This document shows, piece by piece, positions 38,660 through 50,849 of a stretch of 64,000 bases of DNA. Positions within the stretch are counted from its first letter, which is position 1, and each line of letters opens with the position of its first letter. The DNA lies in the NCBI RefSeq assembly GCF_051622035.1, contig NC_135356.1, positions 4,227,577 to 4,291,576 of the forward strand, written 5' to 3'. The translations under genes were made by a program, and so were the position numbers. The DNA is from Arctopsyche grandis. Taxonomy: Eukaryota > Arthropoda > Insecta > Trichoptera > Hydropsychidae. The notes under the pieces were generated by a model. It was not told the DNA's origin and did not search any database. It was given only the letters and a program-made list of their open reading frames with translations.

Positions 38660-39665
38660 AATGTGTATGCATATGTGTGCTAACAACTCGAGCAATAGCA
38701 ACATGACATTCAGTCATTTTTTTATTTTTTTTTTTTTGGTTATGTTACTACATAAAAAGACGCTTTGTTCAACTTTTCTATTTATTTAAAAATTAACCAT
38801 TTTTGAGCAGCAAGCATTATACATGTTTATTTATTACCAACTATTGAATAATGTGTGTTCGCTGATATGTCTACAATAGGCATACCCCCAGCTATGGGTC
38901 GCAAGTGGTACATGTTTTTTTTTTCTTTTCTTTTGAAATTATTAAATTATTATTATTAAAAAACAAATTATTAAATATACAATTTATTTTAATAGAAAAT
39001 TCCAACATTACAATTATTTCAACGAATATCTCTAATAAGAAATGACACCCGAGTAATTATATATCGAAAATGTGAGCTGTGCGTCCATAAAACGTTGGGG
39101 TTGCCTAGTATTTAGTATGTGTAGATTCAATTTTAAGCATAATTTACTAAAGTCATAATTTACTTTAGATCTCATACATGTATTTGTTGTATATCATATT
39201 TCTGTATATATATATATGTATATATATATATAACGTATTATGGAGATTCTTCCATTCGCTAGACACCATCCCAATTTCATAAAAATGACATATGTAGTTC
39301 AAATGCATAGAAATATTTTCCATCATATCTAAAACATATAAGCTTGGTAATGAGTGGCCCTAAAAATACTTATTTTGTGTTGGATATCTCGAGTTATGAA
39401 TGTGAAAAATGTGAAGGGGCACTTATTATTACGATTTGTTAAGTCTTCATAACTTCAGATTTACAACACAGAAGAAGCGTTCTCGGTGACGTTCAGCATC
39501 AGTCTTTATATTATAAACAAAAAGGAATTTCAATATTTTGTTTTGATAATTTTGGCAATTATGTGGACTGACATGATGACTTATACTTAAAAGAAATCTG
39601 ATGATGGATCAGATTATGTGTATTAAAATGCATTTTTTATTGCTGTGCAATTTTTAAGTTCTTAA

Positions 39666-39761
<96 letters not shown>

Positions 39762-41115
39762 GTGTATGTGTATATATATATATGTATAAACCCATACCAG
39801 CCTTGCATTAATAGAAGAGGTTCATGACCTCAATATTGATTTTGATATACACATCTTTAGCATTAATAAAACAATTGAAAATCCAAAAAAATATATTTTA
39901 ATATTTATTCAATCTACACTGTCCACCATGTTAAGCATTATTCATTGTATGTATTCGCGTGTTAGCATGTTTTACTGTGCATTTATTATAAATACAATGT
40001 GTATTTCATTCTGTTACTTATTACTTTTCTTCAGAATCAATTATGTAATCAATTAACTCATTGAAGACCGTGTACACAAGTTTGTGAATTGTCAAAAAGT
40101 CACGGGGAACCATGTTTACATTAGGAATTAATTTGAAATAGGGAAAACTGTAAGAATATAAATTTTTTTTTATACAAATTAAACTATCAATTTTTTTATT
40201 TTTTTGTAAATAACTCTTTAATAACTTAGATATAAATGTTGTTATTGTTAAAATGCAGAAACAATCAGATCGATTGTGGTGGCTTTCTTTATATTGGCTA
40301 TTAGAACTTCAATATATACTGCATAATATAATATCCAAACAGTGGTAAGAACATCCTGTCATGGGTCTGTATGTTATACGTAAAATTAATTGTCAATCTT
40401 TTGTTAAATGAAATTATAGTCACTGAATATTTATACTCTATATTTTTAATTTAAATAGTAATTCATATTATTGCTTGTATGTTTTCACTCGAATTGTTAA
40501 ATGAAGCATTATTTTACATGTGAGATTCTTTTCTAAATCCTGTTGAAAAATGTTAGTTCTAAAAAATGTGGTATTTTTTTATTAAAGCAAGACATTAGTC
40601 TTGACATGACCATTAAAGTTATTATTATTATCAATTATTGGTGTGCACCCGATACTATTGGTGTTTGTTGATATTTCATAGAACTTTTTTAATATTTCAT
40701 TGTTGTCTTAGAACCCGGCTTGAGCATTGTTATATATTGAATTAAATAAAGTTAAACCATCCCAAAACGTTGTAATTTTAAATGAACTTGATAACTTTAA
40801 GTGAAACTAAAGCAACATGGTTCTCACTACATAATAAATTTATTGGTTCTTGGATGAGTTAATTTTTATTTGGAATTAAGCATTATTTTTTCTATTTTGC
40901 TCTGATTAAATTTGTTTCGATTTCGATAGAATGAATTTTGCTTAGATAAGCACTACAATTTAAAATATTAATATTATACAAAATTTGGGTTCTGTTTATT
41001 ATAATATTTATTCGTTTATGATTTAATTTACACTGTTCTACAAATTTTGATTTTTGACTACTCTAATATATGTTTCTACGTAGTCATAATTTTCAATAAA
41101 ATACACTTTTATCAT
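38660..41115. other. 3' flank of GIGYF and AT-rich intergenic sequence
   Basis: Probably begins with the GIGYF 3' UTR; the polyadenylation site could not be fixed. Candidate AATAAA signals occur at about 39874 and 40745. A (TA)n microsatellite lies at about 39668-39780. No other gene is seen. Confidence 0.5.
39668..39780. repeat. (TA)n microsatellite
   Basis: TA dinucleotides for about 110 bp, with small CA and GTGTG interruptions at the right side. Confidence 0.95.
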
Positions 41116-41120
41116 ATGGA

Positions 41121-41424
41121 GCAGTGGGGTCTACCTCACAGGCTGGAATGTGAAATGCCGGAAAACGCAAATATCGGAAGGCAAAGATCGAAAATCGAAA
41201 GATCTTAAGTCGAAAGATAAAAAAAAAAGGGTGCATGGTAAACGGTACATACTCACTTAATTTGCGCGAGCAGGATACAACAGGAACAAGAGGAACGGGC
41301 TTTTCCTCCCGTATTCTGCGCGCGCACATTAATACGGGAGGAAAAGCTTTCGATTTTCGATTCTTGCCAATATTTGCGTTTTCCGGCATTTCACATTCCG
41401 GCTCGTCACGGAGACCGGGAGCAG
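41121..41424. mobile_element. TIR element with CCGGCATTTCACATTCCGG ends
   Basis: GGAATGTGAAATGCCGG and GCAAATAT on the left are mirrored by ATATTTGCGTTTTCCGGCAT and TTCACATTCC on the right. An inner pair, CTTTTCCTCCCGTATT and AATACGGGAGGAAAAG, adds a second hairpin. The outermost ends contain GCAGTG and CACTGC. No coding capacity. Confidence 0.75.
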
Positions 41425-41842
41425 TGTTATTTTATATTTTTTTCGGTCATGTTGACTTTAATTGTAATTATTCAAAATATATTTGAGATATTAAAACAAC
41501 ACTCACATTGATTGTTGATTTGAAAGCTCACATGTTTGTTAATAAGTGAAAATGTGTCATTTAAATTACTTAAATAAACAAATATCTTTTTAAGCTCATC
41601 TTTTCATATAGACATCCTTAATCTGCTATTTTTCTGAAATTCAACATAAAAGATTTTCAGTAAATGGTCCATAGGAAACGGACGTTTTTGTAATGATTAG
41701 TACGTGCACCTGGAGGGAGGAGTTTAACTCCTCACGTTATGCCTTTTAGTCGTCATGACAGTAATCATGAATATAATCAGAACTTCGAAGACGAGGAATT
41801 AACAAGGAAAATGTAAAGTTATCGCAGACACACAGAATAGCG

Positions 41843-41847
<5 letters not shown>

Positions 41848-41936
<89 letters not shown>
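41848..41936. repeat. (TA)n microsatellite
   Basis: Uninterrupted TA dinucleotides for about 88 bp. Confidence 0.95.
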
Positions 41937-41937
<1 letters not shown>

Positions 41938-42203
41938 CCCTGTATTTATTTATTAAAATACCTCATTTACTTGCAGCGTATAAGTAACGCATTAATAAGC
42001 ATAATCTGCATTAATGTGATTTATTAAAGTGCTACAATACTGATAGTTCTCTAATTATCGTTTAGCCGGTTAACTGGTTATCTACAAGAAAAATCACCAG
42101 AAACTGATTACCATTATTATCTGGTTATTTGGAACCCCTAATAGTATATGACGAGTCTTTGAATGACAATATATTCTTTTGCAAATATTTCTTAAACAGC
42201 TAA

Positions 42204-42372
42204 GGCCCAAACACACTGATTCGAACGGTGCGGGTGTGTTCTTGGCCTCCTGTGGTGAAAAATCATGTCTCACACTGTAGGGGCTCTTTTTTCGACAAAT
42301 TTCTCTTACGATTCTTCAAATATGAGAATCACCGCTATCGATCACGTTTGTACACAGGCGAGCGAACTCCTA
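42204..42372 (+). mobile_element. MITE copy, AGGGTGAAAACACACTGAG family (diverged)
   Basis: Begins GGCCCAAACACACTGATTCG and contains CTTCAAATATGAGAATCACC and GCTATCGATCACG, matching the core of the copies at 27937 and 37219. The right terminus is not clear. Confidence 0.65.
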
Positions 42373-42379
42373 GGCGCGG

Positions 42380-44300
42380 CCCTGTAAACATACAAGAACC
42401 GCTAGTTAAACCTTTGAAGTACGGAGCGTCGAGTAAGACCCCAGTATTTTTTAATCGAAATACAGCTTTTCTCAATAAAAATGGGTTCAATATATATCTT
42501 ATTAATTATTTTATACATCAACATAAAAAAGCTAGTCCTGTAGCATATTTTTGACTATTTTTATATTAAAAAATAAAGACAACCATCGACATACAAACGC
42601 ACATAGGTAAGGCCAACAGGCGCCTCCACGATTCAATAGCCACGCACCAAAAGTGACGAAAACAATAGCTGCCCCTTTCTCTCGCATTGATTCATCGATC
42701 AACAAGAATATGCAAGCGAACAGTCAAAAACATGACTTTTCGCTACCGCCTTTAAATCATACTTTGGAACGTAGAAATGTATAAATGTATTTTTTTACGA
42801 TGTACCCTTTTTCTAAATCATACAAAATCTATTAAAATAATTTTTTTGTAGTTCATTCTAGGAATACAAGAAATATAGGGTTTATAGCTTTGAAAACCAC
42901 GTAGTAATCACGAAAAACGTAAAAATTGGGGCACTTGCATACCCCAATTCGGTGAGGGAGGGGTAATGAAATATGTAGTACAGGTTGACTTGTAGTACAG
43001 GTTGACGATCAGCTGACCGATTACTCATATGTCATAAATTGACAGCTTAGCGCAGGTAAAAAAACCTGTGAACACGATCCGTCGATAATAGCCATTGAAA
43101 CGTGAGAGCATGCGTCATGATTTCGCAGTTAAGATGCTGGTCGTGCGTTTCGGCACTATGGCCATCGGATAACCAGAATTCAGTCGAATTTTGGGCGACG
43201 TGAGCTGTGGGCGTGTCGTCACTGTGTGAGTTGTCAATTTGTCAATTTTGGTATTTTTAAATCGGCAGTCACGAATACAATGGAGAAGTATCAGACAAAC
43301 ACTGTTCCGGTCCCCGTGTCGACTAATTTCGCGGGTTTTCTTCAATAATTTCGCATCAATTCGATTCCCACTTAAAATTTTGCTCACACTACGTAGAGTT
43401 CATGGCCGGTGAATACTCTCGTGGCAAATTTGTTCGCTTTGTATTGTATACATTATTTGCTTAATATATACATGTGTCGTATGCATTGTATATATTTTAT
43501 ATATTTATGTATGTACCCGGTCTCTGGTAAAATATTTATATATAAAATATAATATCTTTTTGTAAGGTTTGGAATTTTCAAAAATTATCAATGAAATTTA
43601 ATTATGTGAGAAAATTCATGTCAGATTTTAGGCAAATATTGTCAGTGTTAAAAGGACCAGTTCTGGTCACAGTAGTAAAAAGTACATTTTTTATTAAAAA
43701 CATCGAATATTTACAAAGTGCTTGTTTTTTGGTTGCAACCGACGTTTGGTACTAAATTTTTTAAAATTAATTTTTTATTATATACATATATGTTCATTTT
43801 GGGGAGTATTTTGTAAATGTATTTCTAAAACGTGAAATTATATTTCCAGCCAAATATGAGTATTTAGTATTATTTTTATAATTGGTCTCCTGCTAGAGCG
43901 AACAGACGTTATTTCTGTTCTCGGTTTTATTTGTGATAATTTCAATGTATCGTTTGCCTGTAAATTCAGTTATTTTAATTTTAATTGAATTTACAGACAA
44001 ACAACTGTATTGTATGGTTGGAGAAGAAGATTAAAAAAAAAAAATGCATTTTGATGCAAAAAGTCCGTAATATACATTTCAAAGTTTTTCAAGTTCCTTT
44101 TATAATGGCAGAAAAAATAAATCATATAGAAAACCATTTTTTATTTAATTTTTAAAATATTCCAATACATATATTAAGATTGAAATGATTTATCTACAAA
44201 CTAGGAAAGAAAAATAGAAGGTAAATTTCGGTTCGGTAAAAAGCGGTCGCGGACCATAGTTTGAGAATTTTTGGTGTAAGAAGAGTTTATTTTTTTAAAT
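42380..44300. other. unassigned intergenic sequence
   Basis: No gene is recognised. A small palindrome, GCCTGTAAATTCA with TGAATTTACAGAC, lies at about 43958-44003. At about 44245-44272 the sequence resembles, in reverse, a hAT-like terminus (AAATTCTCAAACTATGG). The open frames here lack motifs. Confidence 0.4.
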
Positions 44301-44304
44301 ATAT

Positions 44305-44492
44305 ACTAGTGTTTTTACCCAGCTTCGCTCGGTATTTGTAATACATATATAAACCGCTTAAACATAGCGAATCTAATTGTAAATGTTTTATTAAATTTAT
44401 TTGAATAGTTTTATTTTATTTCAATTTATTTGAATATTCGATGACGTCACGGACCAACAATACTTACAAAGTCTCTTTCGAAATTATATGTA
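44305..44492 (+). repeat. interspersed repeat copy (CTTCGCTCGG family), short
   Basis: Starts ACTAGTGTTTTTACCCAGCT and ends ACAAAGTCTCTTTCGAAATT. Immediately followed by a second copy of the family. Confidence 0.8.
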
Positions 44493-44493
44493 T

Positions 44494-45396
44494 ACTAGCT
44501 GTATTACTCGGCTTCGCTCAGTATTTATATTATAAACCGCTTAAACATGACTAATCTAATAGTAAACATTTTATTAAAAAAAAATAAATTTTTTTTTGTT
44601 TGTTTTTTTTTTTTTTTTCATTCTAGGGCTTTGCCCTCGGCGCCCTTCTGAGCCTTTGCCTTCTAGGGTTTCGCCCTCCGCGCCCCCTAAGCCTTTGCCT
44701 TGTAGGGCTTCGCCCTTGGCGCCCCCTGAGCCTTTGCCCTTTAAAAAATAAATCGAATCGGCGCCTATGAATCGAAAAAAAAATAAATCGAATCATTTGT
44801 TCGATGATGGCTACGCCCCATGCGGCTGCGCCCCATTAGCTATTGCTATTACCGTTTAGAGCTTCGCCCCTCTGCGCCCCCATGAGCAATTGCCGTTTAG
44901 GGCTTCGCCCCTCTGCGCTCCCATGAGAAATTGCCGTTTAGGGCTTCGCTCCTCTGCGCCCCCATGAGCAATTGCCGTTTAGGGCTTCGCTCCTCTGCGC
45001 CCCCATGAGCAATTGCCGTTTAGGGCTTCGCTCCTCTGCGCCCCCATGAGCAATTGCCGTTTAGGGCTTCGCCCCTCTGCGCCCCTATGAGCAATTGCCG
45101 TTTAGGGCTTCGCCCCTCTGCGCGCCCTTAACTAATGCTTTTTAGGGCTTCACCCCTCTGCGCCCCCATGAGCAATTGCTGTTTAGGGCTTCGCCCCTCT
45201 GCGTCCCCTTCGGGGCCCCATGCTGCTGCGCTTCATAAGGCTGCGCCCCCGCGGGGACTTTGAATCCATTGAATCGAAAAAAATCGAACCATGTGTTCGA
45301 TGACGTCACCGATCTACGGACGACGAACGAACCAAGGATACATACATATATACAAAGTCTCTTTCCAAGTTATATATTAGAGATAGATAGATAGAC
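44494..45396 (+). repeat. long CTTCGCTCGG-family copy with GC-rich minisatellite
   Basis: Starts ACTAGCTGTATTACTCGGCT and ends ACAAAGTCTCTTTCC, then TTATATATTAG and a GATA-type tail (AGATAGATAGATAG). Short family members share these ends but lack the middle. The middle (44630-45250) is a GC-rich minisatellite. The terminal short tandem tail suggests a retroposon of RTE-like type, but this is inference. Confidence 0.75.
44630..45250. repeat. 41-bp GC-rich minisatellite
   Basis: ATGAGCAATTGCCG recurs at 44882, 44923, 44964, 45005 and 45046 with exact 41-bp spacing, followed by GGGCTTCGCCCCTCTGCGCC. More diverged units flank this core. Strikingly GC-rich compared with the AT-rich surroundings. 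Confidence 0.9.
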
Positions 45397-45517
45397 TAGA
45401 AGGAGAAGATTAGAAGATATTTTTTTATTAAATTTATTTGAATCGTATTTATTAAGTCTCACGCTACATCGGGGATGCTACATAAGAATATACATATGTA
45501 GTTTATAATATATTATA

Positions 45518-45720
45518 CTAGTGTTTTACCCGGCTTCGCTCGGTATTTGTAATATAAACCGCTTAAACATGGCCAATCTAATAGTAAAAATTTTGTTAAA
45601 TTTATTTGAATATTCAATGAATATCGTATCATCATATATATGTATTTTTTATAATATCGCTATTCTGTGTGTCTGTGTAAGATAACGCTTAGATTCGACA
45701 TACATACATACATACGTACG
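45518..45720 (+). repeat. interspersed repeat copy (CTTCGCTCGG family), partial
   Basis: Starts ACTAGTGTTTTACCCGGCTT and continues TATAAACCGCTTAAACATGG. The 3' part diverges and the end is approximate. Confidence 0.7.
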
Positions 45721-46110
45721 TCACCGCCAGAAATACTGCCAATAAAATGTACGAATATAATAACGAAAAGAAAAAATATCTATATATATTGTTTGCTACC
45801 AATGTTTACCCTAGGCAAGTCTCTGGCCATTTAGTGCATATATTGAAAATTTATTTCATTAATTAATATTTGTATTGGTGTTTTATATTTATATGTAGGT
45901 AGGTAGTTTTTACCATTTTTTTCCATACTAAACAATTAAATATTAATATAAAATTAAATATATTTAAAAGATATTTGAAAAAAAAGTCGAATCGAATCGA
46001 AAAAGGATCGAACACATTTCTTTTAATTTAAATTAATTTAATTACTTAATATGCCAACACCCATTCGATGATATTTCACCGGGGTACAACACTATGTAGT
46101 ATTATATAAT

Positions 46111-46340
46111 GCTAGTGTATTTACCCGGCTTCGCTCGGTATTTGTTATATAAACAGCTTAAACATGGCAAAACAATCTAATAGTAAATAATAATTTGATT
46201 TTTTTTATTAAATTTATTTGAATCGAAAAAAATAATATTCAACGATGTCGATATCCTCGTCATAGAAACTTTGATTTGCTTTCTATGCTCCCAACAAACC
46301 TTACATACATACATAGTAAATTCGAAATTATATATTAGAT
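46111..46340 (+). repeat. interspersed repeat copy (CTTCGCTCGG family)
   Basis: Starts CTAGTGTATTTACCCGGCTT and ends with AAATTATATATTAG at about 46338. Confidence 0.75.
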
Positions 46341-46840
46341 TACAAAATGAATATAATATTAAATAATTATAATATTAATTAATATTATTAGGTAATATTA
46401 ATTATAATATTTATTTACATAATATTAATTTATAAAATATATTATTAATATTATATAACATTACGATTTTCTTCAAATATCACGGGCCCCAGGAATTTAT
46501 CCCCTCTGCCTATGTACGTAGATACGTCAACGGTGAAGTTATAATTATGATTTATGACCTACATACATACAATAGATATGTTCATAGTCTGGTCGAATGA
46601 AACTACTATATTGAATGCTACGAGGTGGAATATATTTTACGAGCGACAGCTCATGTCATTGTACCCACTTGTAAAAGTGTGAGCGATTTCGAATTGAAAT
46701 TTATTTTCACCCTATATATTTTAAATTTCATTCGAGTCCATTTCATTTTAATTTTTAATGCCCTAGCCTAGTGAAAGCCATATGTACATATATACACAGA
46801 GATTTATATAATATTATTACAATATAATTCAATGCAAGGT
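46341..46840. other. AT-rich sequence, nothing recognised
   Basis: Very AT-rich (TAATATTA-type low complexity at 46340-46450) and without coding motifs. Confidence 0.4.
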
Positions 46841-46842
46841 CT

Positions 46843-47172
46843 TTAATAATATTACTGTAAGTTTTGCTCTGTCCATAACATAACATGACGTTGACAATTA
46901 CTTTTATCGTCTAAAAAATATGAATTTCCATTAATATAAAATATATACGTATTCCATAAATAAATTAATAACACCAACAACTTACGTATTTTGTATTAAA
47001 ATTTTATTTATGTAAATATTTCAAAATACGAAACACGAACTCAAAACTAACCAAAAATAAATGACAAAATCTACCGACCGCTATACGCACGAACAATGTT
47101 CTATTTCTTGACCAAAATGCAATGCGAAACTGAAACGAAATGGAATTGGCCATCGCGGATCGAGTGGGGTGG
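46843..47172 (-). repeat. dispersed repeat, reverse copy of the 28317 family
   Basis: The reverse complement matches 28317-28620, including GCGATGGCCAATTCCATTTC, the AAATACGTAAGTTGTTG region and CATGTTATGTTATGGACAG. Confidence 0.75.
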
Positions 47173-47261
47173 GACATTAATATTTGTACCAAATTCATTT
47201 TTAAATATTTTTGCTCTGTTACCTTATTTGTTCGTTATCTGAAAACGATAATCATTAAAGG

Positions 47262-47396
47262 TAGGACCGGAAGCGTGCTTTTTCCAGGAAACAGGGTAAA
47301 CTATAAAGCTAGAGAGCATAAAAAAAAGGTTCATCATAAAAATGAACAAAGCACGGCGAACAATGAACAATAAACTGCGCAAAGTTGGTCCGCTCT
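47262..47396 (-). mobile_element. hairpin-cluster element, left copy
   Basis: The reverse complement of the elements at 48654-48790 and 49858-50006: TAGGACCGGAAGCGTGCTTT, TTTCCAGGAAACAGG, TAAAGCTAGAGAGC, and AAAGTTGGTCCGCTCTTTA at its end. Interrupted on its right by a TTAA element. Confidence 0.7.
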
Positions 47397-47400
47397 TTAA

Positions 47401-47905
47401 GAGGGCTGGACACCAGCGCCTTGTTCATACAAACGTATTAGACTTCTCCCTTCCTCAAATCTGGCACTAGAGAAATTATTTTTTAATATGCTATGGATAT
47501 CCACCATTGGGTTGCATCTATCGTTTTATTTTTTTGATTAGTTATTTTTTATAGGAGCTAGGAGCCGCCAAACATCAATAAAATCGCCTCTTTTTTACAC
47601 CCACGAAAAGAGTCCAGCGTGCTTATTTAACGGCCGATTTAAAAAAAATACGCGCATAGTTGCACAGAGAATATCTTTCTCATACCGATGTTGAAATTTT
47701 TTTAAAAATTGGTCTATTTTCGGAGGAAAAAATAGGAGAATACGAAACCTCGATTTTGTCAATTTAAAATACGTTTTATCTGGTCGAAGCGCAACTGTCG
47801 CATTCACTCAATATATATATTGATATATTTTGTCGCATTCACTCAATATATATATATCGAAGAAAGGAACGGCAACAAAATTAAGGTTTCGGGTGTACAG
47901 CCCTC
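47401..47905. mobile_element. 505-bp non-autonomous TTAA element
   Basis: Flanked by TTAA (47397-47400 and 47906-47909). The ends are GAGGGCTGGACACC and GGTGTACAGCCCTC, which are inverted repeats. No transposase. It is inserted at the end of a hairpin-cluster element. Confidence 0.85.
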
Positions 47906-48639
47906 TTAAGATTTTCTGAAATTGAAAATTACCGGTAAATCATTATTAAACAAAGGTAAATTTGGTCCAAAATTAGGCTTTAACGAGTATTTAACGAGTA
48001 AAACGGTATTTTGACAAACTAGGGCAGACTACATGTACATAGATATGAAAACTATCTATGGCCATTTTATCTCCATCTGTGACTCACGTTCTCAAACATT
48101 TACTGTATACTTGTCTATAGACTGCACATAGAAATTTAACATAGCGATGATTTAAATATATACGGATATTTCACTTAACAGGGGGGAGCATTTGGGCACT
48201 AATTAAATTCCAAAAAGATCTAATGGGTATTATTTTATAGTTTTTCACGAAAATTAAACTAACGACTTTGCCGTAACTTCATTCGCCTATTTCTGGCCTG
48301 ATTTTTTTAATGGAATAGGTCTCGACCTTGGAAAAACTCATTTAAGGCGTTAAATTACCTTGGTAAATGGTGACATTTCGATATCCTGTGCTTCGTATTC
48401 TGCTCACAAGTAGAACTAGCAGGATGTATGTATGCCCACGCGAACTCGATCCATTCACGAGATCTCGGTTTTAAGACCACAAAAATCCACCATACATATG
48501 TAGTTCTTTGGACGGAAATGAAAATTTGAGGAGAGCTAAAACGAATCATTTTCAATCTAAACAATACATTGTCTGTTTCAAGTCCCCGATCAGATCTAGA
48601 TATTACATTGTGGCGTATTTTATCTCCTTTTGCTTTATT

Positions 48640-50100
48640 AGTCTCATAACTAAAGAGCGGACCAACTTTGCGCAGTTCATTGTTCATTGTTCGCCGTCAT
48701 TTGTTCTCTCTAGCTTTGTAGTTTGCCTTTTTTCCTGGAAAATAGACCCAAAACGCCCTGTTTCCTGGAAAAAGCACGCTTCCGGTCCTAGCTCTACATA
48801 TAACTAAGGATCGGTTAGTTATTAATAGTCACCGGACCCAGAAGGTGCCGCGTATTGTTCAAAGGTTGTAAATGCATTGTTAAAGGTTTGCCGAACCTTT
48901 TTACAAAGGATTTACAACAATGGAACAATGTATAGCACTGTGACTATCCTACCTCTAGTTGTTAATAAGGAACGCGGTCAGGATGCCTTTGCCCAACAAA
49001 AAAGGGTTCACTATTGTCATTTTCTATTGACAACCTTTTTTTTGCTCTCTAGCTTTGTAGGGTCACAATAGACAAACCCTCTTTCCTGAAAAATAGCACT
49101 GTCGCGCCGAAGCTTAGTCATAACCATAGGCCGGCGCGACCCCGCGCACCATTGTTCATTTTTTATGGTGAGCCATTTTTTTGCTCTCTAGTTTTGTAGT
49201 TTGCCCTGTTTCCTGGAAAATAGCCCCAAAACACCCTCTTTCCTGGAAAAAGCACGAAGACTAGTCATAACTAGTCACCGGACCCAGAAGGTGCCGCGTA
49301 TTGTTCAAAGGTTGTAAATGCATTGTTAATGGTTTGCCGAACCTTTTTTACAAAGGATTTACAATAATGGAACAATGAATAGCACTGTGACTATCCGGTG
49401 TCTAGTCATAACTAAAGCCCGGACCCAGAGCGTGCCGCGTATTGTTCAAATGTTGTAAATGCATTGTTAAAGGTTTGCCGAACCTTTTTTACAAAGGATT
49501 TACAACAATGGAACAATGAGCGGCCCCTTGGCTATCCTACAGTAGTCATAACATGCTATCGAATACACTTGGTATTCAATTTCTTAGAAAGGATATGTTT
49601 TACAAGCTTTTTTGCTGTCTTGCTTTGAACACCGACGGTTTTTTTAAGAAATTGACTATTTTTTTTAATATACCCACGTATATACGATCTCTAATTATAC
49701 CTAGCTTTAGACTAGGGATCGGGGCACTATTGCTCATTTCTCAGAAAAAACATGTACAAGCTTTTTTGTTCTCTTGCTTTGAACACTGACGGTTTTTCTA
49801 AGAAATTGACCATTTCTAATAGTAGTGCACCCACGTATATATCGTCTCTGATTATTAAAGAGCGGACCAACTTTGCGCCGTGCATTGTTCATTTTTATGA
49901 TGAACTTTTTTTATGCTCTCTAGCTTTGTAGTTTGCCCTGTTTCCTGGAAAATAGACCCAAAACGCCCAATTTCCTAGAAAAACCACGCTTCCGGTCCTA
50001 CCTCTACTGATTACACATAACTCGACTTATGCTAGGTATCGGGCACTATTATTCATTTCTTAGAGCAAGCTTTTTGGCTCTCTTGCTTTGAACACTGATG
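48640..50100. mobile_element. cluster of related short hairpin elements
   Basis: Successive units at about 48654-48790, 48829-48958, 48970-49110, 49120-49262, 49275-49403, 49416-49545, 49550-49790, 49858-50006 and 50035-50100. They share the loop-like text GCTCTCTAGCTTTGTAG, TTTCCTGGAAAATAG, or a hairpin formed by ATTGTTCAAAGGTTGTAAAT and ATTTACAACAATGGAACAAT. Several are separated by TAGTCATAAC (about 49113, 49262, 49402 and 49543). No protein is encoded. Confidence 0.75.
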
Positions 50101-50317
50101 AAACGGTCCATCGTTATTTACAATTGCCCTGACGAGTAACCTTAGTCTGTTCATATGTAAATGCAGTTCTTTCGACTCGTTCGTAAAAAACAAAGTTTGT
50201 ATACTTACACTCAAGGTCCAGTACAGTGTCTGGTCTAAAACAACCAACTAACCAAATAAGTGGACGGATGAATATGAGGTATAGGAAATTGACGCGGCTA
50301 TAATTGAAATTTGTATT

Positions 50318-50545
50318 TTTAAGACGATAAAACTAATTGTCGGCGTCATGTTATGGACAGCAAAACTTACAGTAATATTATTAAAGATCTTGCATTGAAT
50401 TATATTGTAATAATATTATATAGTTAAATTATTTAAAAAAAAACAAAGAAATTATTTTACGTCCTTACAATGTTACAATACATTGCACGAATGCGTCAGC
50501 ATGCTCGGTTGTCGCTTTATAAGCCCTCTTTATGCTGGTCTTTGG
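50318..50545 (+). repeat. dispersed repeat, partial copy of the 28317 family
   Basis: Matches 28556-28760: AGACGATAAAA, CATGTTATGGACAGCAAAAC and ACGTCCTTACAATGT. Confidence 0.75.
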
Positions 50546-50649
50546 TCAATTGGCCATTTGTAATTCTCCTTTCCACCATATTTTGTTATATTGTTGCGTT
50601 TTTAGAAATAGAGACGTTTACATTTCATGACGAATGCTAAGTTTCTGTA

Positions 50650-50838
50650 GGTTCGGTGATTATTATTGGTCACAAAGTGCTCGCCCAAAAGTCACTAAAA
50701 TCTCTATAACGGAACATCTGGCAGCCGAAAATTCCATCATACTAACGAGAACTCGAGTGCCAAATATTCCATATTCGCAATTTTCATAGCAAAAATTGTC
50801 TTTTGGGCGATCGTAATGTGACTAATAATCCAATAACC
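50650..50838 (+). mobile_element. MITE copy, GGTTCGGTGAT family, uninterrupted
   Basis: About 189 bp with imperfect inverted ends, GGTTCGGTGATTATTATTGG and GTGACTAATAATCCAATAAC. It serves as the reference for the split copy at 26681-27794. Confidence 0.8.
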
Positions 50839-50849
50839 TATTATATGTC

